A stretch of 64,000 nucleotides of DNA from Dipetalonema caudispina (taxonomy: Eukaryota; Nematoda; Chromadorea; Rhabditida; Onchocercidae): assembly GCA_013365325.1 (NCBI GenBank), contig JABVXV010000208.1, forward strand, positions 49,022-113,021, in the 5' to 3' direction. The position numbers were made by a program, and so were the translations under genes. Each line of letters starts with the position of its first letter. Position 1 is the stretch's first letter. Shown here one piece after another: positions 25,131 through 37,806 of the stretch. The notes beneath the pieces were generated by a model. The model searched no databases. It was not told where the DNA came from and saw only the letters and a program-made list of their open reading frames with translations.

Positions 25131-25153
25131 TATTATTATTATTATTATTATTA
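25131..25153. repeat. (ATT)n microsatellite
   Basis: About seven to eight uninterrupted TTA/ATT triplets. A similar shorter (ATT)n tract lies at about 10109-10127. Confidence 0.9.
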
Positions 25154-25728
25154 CTATATTTATGTTAATCTAACATCACCATTGTTATTAACAAAGAGGT
25201 GAGGGATTTCATTGAAATACGAAGAACCCATGAAGGATGTATTTTCAAAAAAGGTTTGAAGTTCTAAGAAGAGGAGAGAAAATTGCTGTAATGACGAGAA
25301 AGCTATTAATCAACGATCATCTGTGATATAATGAACCGAACAGTATCAATCTGCTGCCAATCCCGTTCACTTCTTTCATCAAGCATCGTCATCGTCGTAG
25401 ACTGCCTGAAAGGTTAATGAGAACTGTTAGCAATAGAATTGATGAAAGGATGACCTTATCTTTGGAAAAGCCTAAAAGTTTTACTCGACCTCTGTAATGA
25501 GAAGGAAGATTGGTTAAGAGGGAAAGACAGAGAACATTCAGCGGAACGAAATGCATAAATACATTTTGCAGAGATGTGTTAACATTTCTCTCTCTCATCT
25601 TTTGAGGAAGGGAAATAAAAGAACGGTAGAAAGCGTTAGGCCTGTTATTACGTGCAATGCTCTTTCCACCCTTTATAGGCACTTAAGGCATGCTAGGCCT
25701 AGACCTCCATGGACAACCATACACATAC

Positions 25729-25730
25729 TC

Positions 25731-25771
<41 letters not shown>

Positions 25772-25805
25772 CTTCAACTCTCTCTCTATGTGTGTGTGTG
25801 TGTGT
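25729..25805. repeat. Compound (CT)n ... (TG)n microsatellite
   Basis: An almost pure CT tract at 25729-25766 is followed after about 22 bases by a TG tract at 25789-25805. Confidence 0.9.
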
Positions 25806-28800
25806 TTGCATATTTCGATAATTCCCGATGAGAAGAGAAGGGAAGAGAAAATGGGTTGTGACTCAAAGGCATCCCAAACATTTTAAAGTAGTAATGAAAG
25901 AGAGAATGACAATTATAGTATTAATATATGATTCAGTAGCTTAGTAACCTGTCCAACCTGTCCAATGTTACCTTCTTTATATTTAGCTGTATTCCCAATA
26001 TTTCTCTGCTCAAATATATATATATATATTTTTGCTGTTTTTATCTTAAACTTAAAAGATTAAAACTAGACATGGGATACCTGGAAATTAACTGGATTCT
26101 ACCAAATTCCGGATTACTCTTGATACAGCCAACTAAAACATAGTCCTCCACTGTTTATTCATGATAAATTACTCATTGATTTATTCAACAAATGAGATGT
26201 AAGCTTCTAGAACTAATGGTGCCTTCCTGGTAGAACATTGGCCATTCAGCTTGAAGTACTGGTATCGGGTTTTCCAGGTTAAAACAACGGGTTAGAATAG
26301 GCAACAGAATGAATCAGCGGAAAAGTCTCCTATTCTTAGCCATACCAGAACTGTTTGTTCTATACTTAACCGTTATATTTCATTGGATAACTGATTTACT
26401 TTCATTTACATCTATTTGAGTACGAAATTACTTACATTTTGCATGAAGCCAAAGCGTACGTTTTTCCGTAATTGCTAGTTGGATTATGGTAATATTCGGA
26501 ATGATTTCGGCAAAGTCTTCACGGTATAGGAAAATTTGTATTTCATACATAGACTCCTCTTTGTCGAACACTTAAGTCTTCTTGGAATGATATATTACGT
26601 GTGAATTTCTACGCTTATCGGAAAACTTTAACAGCTTACTTCGACTATTTGGATATACTCTTTATTAACGAATTACATCTGATATGAAATGTTCTAATTG
26701 CTGCTTTTATCAATTAGAATTCCGTTCAATCATTATCGATTGATCTCTTTGTAATCTTTGATTAATAATTTATTTAATAGAAAGGTCACTTCTCTTATGT
26801 GAACACACACCTAACAATGCGAATGAACTAACTAATTGGTTTCATCTGGCCAAAAATGGACAATAAATATTATTTTCAAGGTCATCAGAAGATTGGTATT
26901 TCGTTAACGTTTTTCTCTTTCCAAATAAACCAAGTGAAATGCAATAAGAAATAGAAATGAATGCAAACAATGAAACCTGATGACAAGCGGATAAATTCGA
27001 ATGTTTTTAGTAAACATTTACATTCTTTTAGTTCTTCTAATGATTATTTATAGCATCAACTTTATAGTGGTCAAAAGGGTCACAACTGCTTTCAGTGAGA
27101 GCATCCTTACAGTATCCCTAAATCTCAAGGTTGTTAATATTACGTTCAAATTTTTCGAAAGATACCCTTTTTCGAGGTTTCTGCTAAACAACCTTATCAG
27201 GATGTCTTCATCAAAATTCACATACTGCTAAAGTTACGGTGTACATCAAGTAATTTGCAGGCTTCAGTTCCGTATGTCTTTCGACCTTAGCCAGCTTTTC
27301 ATCCAATCGATTTTATGATCAAAAACTTCGAATTTCATCTTTAATGCGATGGATCACATATCATTTTTGCACTGATCATGTGATTACCACACTTCTCCCC
27401 AGCTTTCCATCACTCTGCCATTCAACTCCGTTCATTTAATATCATTTCTCTCATGTTCATTTAGCTTATTCGTTAAGTAATATCTTTCATTCGTTACCCA
27501 TTTCCATCCAAACTTCCATCCATCCATTCATCAACAACACATTTATCCGACTTTAATTAGTTATCAAAAGGTCACCTTATACCGTCTCGCTCAGTGGCGT
27601 TTTGCAGAGTTCAATGGAAGATTTGTTTGAAGTGAGAGGTAAAGAAGAAAAAAGGGTGTATTTGAATGATTATAATGTGCCTAGAGCCTAGAGGGAAAGT
27701 AAGAGACTGTCACAGCCAAGTAAGTCATTTATGTGCAAATTGATGTCAACGAAGTTCGAAGGAAATGTTCACTTTCATCTATTTCGTTCTCTTTGCGAAG
27801 AACCATTTCAAAATTTCTCTCATTTCACTCTCTCCCTATTGCACATTCCCCGACAGTGTCCGATCGATTGTAACTCTTAATGCATGTGGGTATAAACGTA
27901 ACTTTCAAGAATGTAAATGCAAACTTTGAGCGGAATGGATGATGGAATGAATCATCAAATATATATTTCTTTTTGCCATTTGTCCGTCTATCGCTTATAT
28001 TATGTATTTGCTTTCATAAACAAAATTCTGGAAAATCTCGGGAGGACCAAAAAGAGTTGACAATGATAATAATGGTGTTGGTACAAAAGAAGTTGAACTC
28101 ATTGATTATCATTAATCTCTGATTAACACCAAAATTAATATTTTGTTGGGAATTTTTGTTTTGACGACTGGTACAAAGTATACTTCTAAGGTTAACAATA
28201 TAAAACTGAATATGTTATGTTTATGCATGGTTCTCATTTGAAACGCTAAATGAAAACTAAAAAAATGAAGGTGAAAGAAAAGTTTAAAGATAAAGTATTA
28301 GTAGTGAATATGCTGATTCGTGCTGTTACCTGATTGCTGGTACGATCAGAAAATCCCGCAAAGCTGAAGATGATAAATCGATTGCAGACTGTAAATGATT
28401 GATGAAAACCAGATTGACGAATGAAATCTTCTCTAACCACAGAATACTGCCTCTATCTCAATTTCTCTCATAATTCAATATTTGATGTAAAACTGGAACA
28501 TATGAAATGATCTTTGCTAATATCATGCAATCAAAAATTGGCAGGTAGAATCCTGGGAAGTGCCTAATGTACAAACATTAAGACCAGACGAACCATTCTT
28601 GCAACCATGACAAAATGCGACAATATGACACGTATCTGTGTGGGTCTGTATGAACATTTGTATATGGGTTGAAGAAAAGTTAGTGATGGATTACGGCCTA
28701 AAACTTTTAAAATGCTTTCACGCTTCTGACTAATGAGCCTCTCTGATTTTAGAAACTAAAATATGCCAATTTTTGAATTTCGTGACCACACCACTTCTAA

Positions 28801-30309
28801 AAAATCTGTGGTTTTAGTTGAAAATAAAATTCATTTGTCCTCTATCGTTGTTAACAAACAGCAGAAGCACACGGCCGAAAATATTCGTAAAAAATTAATT
28901 AATGGAGGTTGTTTTTGCTTAAGAAGAGAACTTTCGTTTACCGTAAAGTACAGCTAATTGTATCCATTGTGGGAAGAAATTTCATCAAATTAAATCAGTT
29001 AAACGTATGTAGAAAGGGTTGCTTATGGCAGCTGAAGCATTTTATAACCACTGATTTTTCGGAAGTTTTAGTGATGACCGAGCAGTGATTAGCTTCATTG
29101 ATAGCTATCCATCCATATAAAAGTTGATATTGGATTAGTGGCCACTAAAGACTTGGCCATCACTGAGTGCACCCATGACCGATAGTGCCGACGGATAATA
29201 AATGCTTGATATTCATCTTCAAAATTTCTTGCTCCAAGCTAGGATACTAAAGTTGAAGTATAGGGGCCTAGTGACATACCCTGAGCATCATTAATCCAGT
29301 GAACGAGAAATAATTTCTTTGAGATTACCTCATCTATGAAATGCACCTTAAGTGATGATATTATCGGTACAATGTTTGTAAGTTAAATTTGTTGACTTCA
29401 CTCTTGCAGCTTTTAACACTTAATGGAAATGGTGTAATCCAGGCAACTTTTCGTACAAATGACAGTCCTTCTCTTAGGCTCATAAAATCCTCACACGATT
29501 AATGTATCTTCTTATCGTGAATAAATTATTTCCAATAGTTCCATAAAGCATAATTATTATCTTTATTTCAGGTTAAGGTACATGCAGACATGAAAATGAA
29601 ATAAATACATGAAATGCTTGTATGATGATTGTATCGTACAGTGCCAATAAAAAGTGTTAACAATCCTACAGGAATTATTAACTTACTAAAATTACCTTCG
29701 TCGTTCCTTGGCTTTCTCGAACCCCATTTTTAGTGATATTATCAAGGTAAATGCAATTAAATGGTCTGGAACGTAAAGTATTAAATAAAATGGCACTGTG
29801 GTTTGGCAGAACTTTAAAGTCTACCGTTTCGCTTCTCCGATATTCATTTTAGTGGGTACAGGAATTTCGAAGGAAGTATGTATAATTGAGTTGGAGCAAG
29901 CAAATTGCAGAACAGAAAATATTCATAGCTAGAAGAGGAAGAGCAAATTCAATAAACCTTAATGTTAATGAGTAGCCTAGGCTTGAATAATTCAAACACA
30001 CTTGTGAGTTGAAACTGAGTATTGCGAATGATTAATAGTTATATTCAAAAATTTACCGTATTTTTTTAATGACTTTTGAAGTTTTACAGCAATCCTACAG
30101 AATGCGCTGGAAATATATACGATGATCTTTTTCGGTTGTTGCTTTCTCTAAAAACTCGACTAGATGCCAAGAAGAGTTGAACCATCTTCTCTCTTTCTAA
30201 CTTCTTACCTAAACTTCGGGACATTTAAAGGCTATTTTCTGTAGAAGCGATAAATATCAGTCAATTTGTTAACTTTTGATCCACTGTCTGTGAATAAATG
30301 GTGAAATGA

Positions 30310-33000
30310 TCAACAATTCAGACTATAACGTTCCTTTAGAACCTGAGCCATTACAGCCAGCTTGTCATATCGTTTTTCAGTATCCGTCGAGAGACCTTTT
30401 GACCCAAACAACAGTTTAAGACTGAATTCTGTGCTCAGGAAGTTGTCACCATGAGATATCTTTTCATTCCATAATTTCGAACTGTTCGAACCAAGCTGGA
30501 CAGCTCGCTTAACCCAGTGTCGACCTTCTTGAAGCCATTTCCACAGATTATCTGAAATGTTTCTACTAGACTTGTGAGTGCTAACTGCCTTTACACTTTC
30601 TTAATACTTGCGTACGTATGTCTCACGTAAGTATATTCAATTTACCGTCCTATAATAAGAGTATCTTAGAGTAGCAGAATGCCCCGTATCAATCTCAAAA
30701 TATCTGAATAGATTCGTTTGTTACATGGAATCCCTGGCGTCGCAAATGAAGCCATTTTGAGTGAAATGATATATTGTCGCGTAATTTTAAAAAAACTTGC
30801 CCACTTCCGTTGACCATGTCGTACCATTTCCGATATCGTCAAGGGAAGAAGGTTTATTTGAGAGGATGTAGAGAAGTGGCTGCATAAACGGTATGTTGAT
30901 TTGTGGACAGTCAAGCGGTAGTGGTTCACACCGGTGCAATTTGCGTGCCACCCATTCAAGCTCCTGCTGCAATGTTCGCGAGTACTCTTCGGTAGGAACG
31001 GATTTTACCTGCAGCACTTACTTTTTGATTCTATTTAGTTATGCTAGAAAATAATTAAATGAAATCGTAAAATTGAACTCGAACGAATAAAAAATTGAAG
31101 AGGCTAAGGATGAAGAGTTCTTTAAGATTTCAGCCCTTAAGGTAATGATTGAGGTTTCAGCTGCTTCGGAATTAGACGGATACACTTTTGAGAGGGTTAA
31201 TAACCACCTGTTTGCACTGCTTATGAAAGTGGCGGGTCTGCGAAGCATTGGATTCCATCTTAATGATACCGATTCTTTCGGTCATTTCAAGCAAGCTAAC
31301 TGGTAATTGCGAGAGGAATTATTATGTTCGATGCCACTATATTGTTGTGGAAATGACAGGAGTTTGGTGAGATCTCAATTTTTTCCTCGCAGTAAAAACT
31401 TATTCTCATGGCGTGACGGACTATTTAACTTTCTCGATCGGCAAAAATTTCATCTCTTAATGATGAGATCCTGTTCGAATTTCTTTTTTCATTACGGATA
31501 TCTTGCAACAGCGAAGGATTCCAACCGGACCATTATTGATATATTAATAGGAGCTTATGGGTCAACGGATTTGAAACTGGACTTTGAACTTATCAAAAAC
31601 TTACGAGATCTGAACATAACGCGTCGAGAAGCGTAAGGAAGGAAAATGCATTACCATATTGATAAAATAAGGCACGAGCAATCTGAACCCAAGCATCATA
31701 AATGGCACAACGTTGAGCGCTTTGGGCCTGGTGTAATATGGATAAAACGCACAAATAATGCAGCGAACGGTTTCTGGAATTGTCAAAATTTTTAAGAGGG
31801 AAATTATCGCAAAAATTTCACCTGTCGGTTTGGAGACTACGGAATCATTGATATTCTCATAGCAAGAATAACTGTAATCGTAATAAGTATGAATGATCCG
31901 GTCGCAGATATCAGGTCTAGTTTGCAGGATGATTTGCTATTATACTGATATGATTAATACCAAAAAAGTGAGTGCAACAAAGGTAATTTCAGTGAGAAAA
32001 GCCTCACTGTATTTAATTATTTCAAAATATTCAAATCAGTCGACCTTTCCAAGAGATCATTTCGCACATTCTGTCCATGTGGCAATAAAATAAGTGATAA
32101 GCCATTTAACCGTTTGAAATTTTCTGCGTCCTACAAAAAAGGAAAAGCGGTAACCACTGAAATTAATGCTATCACTGCAAATGTTAAGTTTATTTGGATC
32201 CCACTAAAGAGGAAAGCGCGGGGTTAAAGTTACGGCGTTTGCAAAAAGTGATCGTAAAGAAAACCGACTGTTTTTCGAGCAGTTTGCAGTTCAAAATACA
32301 GACATCATTGGAACCAAGCCACAGTCTAACGTAGGCCCTCAAGATATGATTTGTTGTTTTAAGATCAATTCCGCTTATCCTAGCAGCTAGATTATAAGTG
32401 ATCAAATTTTCTTGATAAATGTTCTCGAAAACATTTTCGGATAAACTTATCATGCAAGTTTCTTTATTTGTCTTGAGTGATACCTGCAAGTTTTCCCCAA
32501 GTCTCAGTAACCGGTAATCCTCAGTAGTTATTAGCTGAGCGCAACTTTCCGCTTTTTTCGTTAACAGCAGCTGTCTAAAATGAGACTGTATAACTTTTAA
32601 CCAGTCAAAAATCCAATTTTGCAACCATATTCGTAAGTAAGTTGGATAATTGGAAACTAAAAAACCCAGGTTAATCAAAACATGTAGTAATCTGAGGCTG
32701 TCCCCTCGATGGTACCGAGAAGGAATCGAAAATTCGATGTTGTCACATCTATCAGATAAAAGTCCTGCTCTGTTCACCGGTAGCAATAATAACGGTGTCA
32801 GAGAGATGAACTTAATCAAGGTATTGAATATGACTAACAAGAGTTGAAAAAGGCAATACTGATGGATAGCATTATTGATTAGGAGAAGATCGGATGATCT
32901 TGCATCTCAAAAAGATCTTGCACGCCGAGACAACTTACCTAAACCTTTCTAATAGCTGCTCTGTTTGCTGTTTATTGTTGGGTTCAATAAAAGGTGACCG
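30310..33000 (-). other. CDC25/RasGEF-like (NSP) domain, exons 6 (end) to 12
   Basis: Residues about 385-683. Helices follow BCAR3 in order: PFIEPNNKQQ, SCAQLITTEDYRLLRLGE, DAENFKRLNGLS, LHYLCVLSILHQAQSAQRC, VQIARALFYQYGNAFSF, VARKLHRCEPLPLDCPQ, WLQEGRHWVKRAVQLG, KRYDKLAVMAQVLKER. In mammals this fold binds Cas-family proteins; that partner is family knowledge, not seen here. The stop TGA is at 30312-30310. Confidence 0.85.
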
Positions 33001-36000
33001 ATAGTTATGCAAATCGATAGCGGTAGTTATAGAGATAGTGGTGTATGCCCTTGGGTGATCATAATCAGAATTATCCACTACACAACCACTATCTCGAATT
33101 GGAAATGATACTTTTCGTTTTGGGAGGGCTGGGAATGAGTCGCTTCGTGGCATACGCCAATGCAGTTTGCTCACGTCAAGACAAGACGTGGATGTGACTG
33201 GCGGTGACGTGCTGCTTGAGGCTATTAGTTCACTCCGTATTGAATTTAACGAGGTCAATGATAATTTGTCATTCGGCAGATGGTACAACTTTGACGTTGA
33301 CGCACTTAAAACTTCATCTCTTTCCGTCATTGAATTCTCTTTTGGAACGATTAACACTGCATTTGTTGTCTCTTCCATAGCATCATAATCTATTTCGGAG
33401 TACTGAAATTTGAAAAAAATATTTGGAAAGCGAAACTTGAAATTTAAGAAAGTCTGGTCTGTTTTCTGTATCTAAAATTTTAATTCATGAGAATATTTGC
33501 ACTGTTCACCTCATCCTGATCTTCTTTAACAGGTGATTGAATTGGTTTTGGCAAGGGGCGACTGAGTAAATCTGACAGTGGAAGATGTGATTTTCCGCTA
33601 GATGGTACTGATGAAGTAGGTGACGAGGGCTGAACTGCTTTTAACTGCAACTGTTTTCGTGTTTCATTCAATAGAACCTTTTGAGTCAACGATCGTTCTT
33701 GACCTGAAATATTTTCGTTAAGCACTTCAATTGTCATCTTGATGGATCGTGAAGTTGTAAATTCCAAAACTTTCCCAAAACAAGAAAAATATTTGTAGGT
33801 TCTAACCGATCTATCAAAATGATGTTTGGGAATTATTAACGAAAATTCATAGTTATGGATCAGATACAAAGTTTACTTACTACACACAAAGTTGACTTGA
33901 AGCTTAGACGCAAAATTTACCGTAAACGATGTTAATATATTAATAAAGCTTACCAAGTTTAAACACTTTTGGTCGGAGCATTTTCATATAATTTTGATCA
34001 ATTTCAAGTCGTGGTTCAAAATTGTGGGTCGCGAAAACTGCCGTATTGGGTACGGGATTCTTTATAATGCAACCACTATTCCGAGTAATTGGTTTGTTAT
34101 GTGCCTGATAAAATGTTACCAAGTCTGGTACATTTTCGAATTGCTCTTCTTCAAACTGCAAGGCAATACGAGAATTATAATTATTGATTGTTAGGAAACT
34201 TCTTCTATGGCTATAGAAATCATTTCCAGAACTCTACTTTATTCTGACACCGAGTCATTTAATAAATCTGTTTCAGAACTAGCACAGATATGTTCCCGAG
34301 GTGTTAACCATTGGTGCAAAATATCACCGACTGACTTATAGTATGCTTAACAAACTTGCAAGACGCGAAGATATACCACCGAAAATGGTCATTTCTCTGG
34401 AATTAATTCAAACTTGAAGAGACAATGTAAGTAAGAAAGGGAATTTGTAGAATATTTGTCTGCAACGGTTTTAGGAAATTACCGGCTGCTTTCTATTTTA
34501 CTCTTGTCGGGAAAGTTAGGTTTAATCTGAATACCAGTGATTAGTTAATTTTTAAGTGATGAAGGCCTCTGTCGCTTCTTAAAGCATTTAATAGCTAATT
34601 GACCTAAGAAAGATTCGAAAAAAAAATAGGACGTTCAGTGAATAATTATTTACCATAAATAATACATAAAATATTATTTTGGAGATCATCCAACCACAAC
34701 GCAGATGATGGATAGAACGAAATTTATAGTCGAATTTCGAAAAGCATTCCACTTCAGAATCCTTTGAACACTTTCATTATGTGCTACTATGAGTATAGAA
34801 ATGGATTTATTCTCTATGCAAATGCTACGTTAGGGAAGATAAATCGATTTATAGAATTGTGTTTCATACTGCATCTACATAACAGGTGAGCAGTATCCAA
34901 AAATTAGTTCAAAATTCCGAAAAATTTATGCAAACCTGAAAAAAAAATCCGCTTGAACTGAAAGGTGATGGATCCTTGTTAATTTGAAAATGTACGGCAT
35001 GTCCATTCCAAAATACTGTCAACACAAAATCTCCTTTGAATGAAATGCTATCACGAACCTGTGATGAAACCAAATAAAGTTAAGAAAACTGTCTTTTAGA
35101 ACTTCAACACTTTCTGTGTTTAACTGAGTAACTTCTTTGAAATTTGACCATTAAAAAACTTAACCTTCTATTAAAAATTCTTTGAATTTAAATTAAAAAA
35201 TTGTGATGTGATCGTACCAGATCGTACCATCAGTAGCACTCAATAACTCCAACAGTTCAATGTAGTCCTAAAGTATTCCACTTATCTGTTTACCAATATG
35301 TTTAAGAATTGAATTTCAAAGAAAGACCGTCAATGATGATGGAAGATCTTCCATTTTTCTACAGAAAAAAAAGAGCAGTTTAGGCGAAACAACTAAAATT
35401 TATTGAATTTCTCATGAAGTGCAGCGCATAATAATAAATTGATAGTTTTAAGTCGGGGATAAAATTAAAATTCGAGATTTTCTTATGGAAATTTTGAATT
35501 GTTTCATTGAATTTTTAGCAAACACTTTTGCCCAACCAATCCGGAGAGGATTGAAAACATTGGGATATAGTCATAATTTATGCGTCATTGCTGTGAACTT
35601 GAGCAAAAGGTCATATCGATACCGACCTTTTCTTAAAGTTACATCGATATGTTTTCTTCTTTATCCCTCTTAACAACAGGTGTCTCCATCCTAAATCAGT
35701 GTGTATCACTAATTAATATATATGCAAGATGGTAGGGCAGTACCTGTACTGTATACTAAATACAATTTCATCAAGGACAAGTTTCTTTTGAAGCTTACCA
35801 AGAAATCTCCTTCGGATCGAACAAGACATTCGGATCGCAATCTGGTCAACAGGCCGTGGTACCAGGATTCCAGTCGTAAAACAGCTTCCTGAGAAGGACG
35901 CGGTATATCATAAGTTGGCATAACTGTCGCAACGAGTGAAATTCGTCTGAAAATTGAGAAAAGTTTTAAAAATTGAAGATTTTCGTGAGAATGTTATTGA

Positions 36001-36109
36001 CTTGGTACTTACTTGCGTTGAATTGAGGCAATGCAGTACTTTCGGAGTTGAATTTCTGGCCTCCCGGGATAAGGATGGTTTTAAGCATGTGCAAGTTATC
36101 AAACCACAT
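30310..36109 (-). CDS. NSP-family adaptor: SH2 domain plus C-terminal CDC25/RasGEF-like domain (BCAR3/SH2D3-like)
   Basis: Cytoplasmic adaptor; in mammals NSP proteins bind phosphotyrosine through SH2 and p130Cas through a GEF-like fold that has lost exchange activity. Exons: 36109-36013, 35923-35799, 35058-34936, 34155-33954, 33703-33510, 33402-32939, 32574-32484, 32130-32045, 31773-31605, 31258-31208, 31008-30801, 30551-30310; 2052 nt, 683 aa. Seen: SWYHGLLTR and GDFLVRDS (SH2 arginine), FENVPDLVTFY, linker with YSEIDYDAMEE and SDYDHPRAY, then PNNKQQTEQLLERFRQL, LILLPHGQNVRNDLLER, PQINIPFMQPLLY and STEFSLKLLFGSKG, matching BCAR3 in order. Start: first in-frame ATG after a likely leader acceptor; the Met at 36088 is an alternative. 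Odd: intron 11 appears to be GC-AG; exon 10 (17 codons) is the least certain. I recognise the family, not the paralogue. Confidence 0.87.
30552..30800 (-). other. Probable GC-AG intron (intron 11 of the NSP-like gene)
   Basis: The only border that keeps the frame between STEV and DNLWKWLQ is GAAGTGG|gcaagt with acceptor catttcag|ATAATC. The nearby GT (AA|gttttt) would put a stop right after the joint. gcaagt is the standard consensus of GC donors. Confidence 0.5.
33954..35923 (-). other. SH2 domain of the NSP-like adaptor (exons 2-4)
   Basis: Residues about 53-155. Exon 2 ends GDFL| and exon 3 starts VRDSISFKG, together giving the FLVR motif with the phosphotyrosine-binding arginine. Exon 3 encodes FVLTVFWNGHAVHFQI (central sheet). 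Exon 4 encodes QFENVPDLVTFYQAHN and ITRNSGCIIKNP, the NSP counterpart of the loop before ISQQSGAII. Introns 2 and 3 (35059-35798, 34156-34935) hold AT-rich sequence only. Confidence 0.9.
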
Positions 36110-36133
36110 GAAAATGCTTGCCAGACCTCAACT

Positions 36134-36135
36134 AC
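36134..36135 (-). promoter_or_regulatory. Candidate spliced-leader acceptor of the NSP-like gene
   Basis: On the minus strand ggcttgcag ends at 36135, 25 nt before the ATG at 36109, with an in-frame TGA in the short leader. This fits either a trans-splice site or an upstream non-coding exon. It also explains why no coding similarity is seen further upstream. Confidence 0.35.
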
Positions 36136-36480
36136 TGCAAGCCTGCTAGCGAATAAGATCACTTATAGATTTGATTCATAGAAGATGGTGCAATCATGAA
36201 TGCAATCATGCTTCAACGTCATTATAAGTTCGTACTTTTACTGCTCATAGCGTGTGACTAAAGTATACTTCTGTTTAAAAGGTTTCCGGTGGTAAATTAC
36301 CGGTTCCTTACATCAGGTATTGTATAAGTAAACGACAAACAGGTGGAAAGCGACAGATGACAAATAAACGAGACTTTAAGCTTCTTTTTCCCGCGAGTAA
36401 ATTACTTTTGGTTGCATCCTTTGTTCACTAAAATGCAATCGATGATAAGAAGAAGTAGAAAAGGTTTCTATTATCAGTTA

Positions 36481-36509
36481 GATGATGATGATGATGATGA
36501 TGAAGATGT
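36481..36509. repeat. (GAT)n microsatellite
   Basis: Seven GAT triplets followed by GAA GAT, about 370 bases upstream of the NSP-like start codon. Confidence 0.9.
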
Positions 36510-37578
36510 TTAATCATTGTTCAATAATGTCGCAATGAATCGTCCCCTTTGGGGGTTGGCGATTGTTATTAGAAATAGAGCAGTATGTTCGCCGAAAATT
36601 CAGAGATATTAACGGTTTCGATAAGGAAAACATAAAACATTAGATGTTTATTCGTAATAAGATCTTGCCAACATTTGAGTTTATAATTATAATAAGTATA
36701 TTTCAATGAAATTAATCCACTAGTTACAATTTCAAATCCTCCATTCCACATTAAGTATCCGAATCTGATCAAATAGAAATTTTCGTCCTATGAAATTTTC
36801 GTCTGTTTCAATTAAGCCACATTATTTAATAATATGAATTGAACAGTTTTGCAAGAATAATAAAGTGGCAACTTAAACAGCTTTTAGCGCAAGATTTAAG
36901 GATTGAAAAAGGATAACTGAAAGATGCTACAAAAGCTCTTCATCTTTTAAAAATAATATTTATTAAATCACAACAGGATTGTATGAATAAAACAGCAGCC
37001 GGATAATGTTTGCAACTTCCGGAAAAGCTGAAATCAAAGCCTGAACTTTGGGTATAACAACTACGATGAACGTTAACCGTGGATTCGTAGTAAATGAGTG
37101 TATCGAATCAGAAGTTGCAACCATTCCGTCAGAAGTTATCTGATCGGTAGTTATTAGATAGAAACAGGTCTTGCAAATATACACTTAAATCGTTTTACTA
37201 ACATCCTCGTGCATTTCATGGATGCACTGCAAGGGAAAAGCGATCTGACGAGGATTACTTGCATATTAAATTATGTCATTCTCTAGTCAAAAGAGATAGA
37301 AATGTTCAATAAGTAATTAACAAAAAGCAGCAACTGTAAACGGAACAGTTTTGACGATAATAGACGACAATGGTTTGACTAATCCAAGGTGTAGTTCGAG
37401 GGAAAGTTTAAGCCACAAGTGAAGATCTAGTGAGAGCCTGAAAAATTCAAAGCATTCATAATTGAGCTAGATTCTTGTTGATTTTGAAGTTCTGACCAAC
37501 CTTCATCCGTTCTTTAGTCTATATATAGCTTGGTCATAAATCTGGCCTATCCATGTGGTATCTTTTAGGAAGAGTGAA

Positions 37579-37806
37579 TCATTCTATGAATAAAGGACCT
37601 TTCAGATGTAGTCGGTGAGTCCGTTGTCTAAATAATAGCTTTTTGAAGTTACCACCCATCGATCCAAAATCGTCAGCTTTCTCACAGGCAGAATCGGATA
37701 AAATGCCTTCACTGCTCCTTCGAAACTTTTTTTTCGTAGTGCTGGCGAGTATTCTAATTTGAACGAGCAATAATGAAATCAGTTTCGAAGTGAAGAGCTT
37801 TTTCAT
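37579..37806 (-). CDS. Possible small secreted protein ORF, 75 aa, unknown
   Basis: The ORF starts ATG at 37806. The first ~20 residues (MKKLFTSKLISLLLVQIRIL) have a basic start and hydrophobic core like a signal peptide, followed by a basic KKKFRR stretch that could be a processing site, an acidic middle (ACEKADDFG) and a basic C-terminus. I do not recognise a family. It could equally be chance ORF in intergenic DNA. A gtaact at GGTG|gtaact could be a donor. Confidence 0.2.
   Translation of the reverse strand: MKKLFTSKLISLLLVQIRILASTTKKKFRRSSEGILSDSACEKADDFGSMGGNFKKLLFRQRTHRLHLKGPLFIE

Larger units (their letters stand above)
23226..30309. other. Intergenic (7.1 kb): NPC1 5' flank and SH2-adaptor 3' flank
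   Basis: No exon I recognise on either strand. It holds several simple repeats (listed separately) and AT-rich DNA. Around 23672-23720 are two copies of an imperfect word cAATTGATCAAyTGG followed by ACTG repeats. ORFs such as 25389-25682 (minus) and 25551-25886 (plus) overlap the CT/GT tract and are not supported. Confidence 0.5.

Noticed and set aside
32190..32840. 216-codon minus-strand ORF as a gene of its own
   Set aside because: Only 32484-32574 is coding (exon 7 of the NSP-like gene). Splice signals CAG|gtatca and ttttag|A plus alignment to BCAR3 show that the rest is intron read-through.
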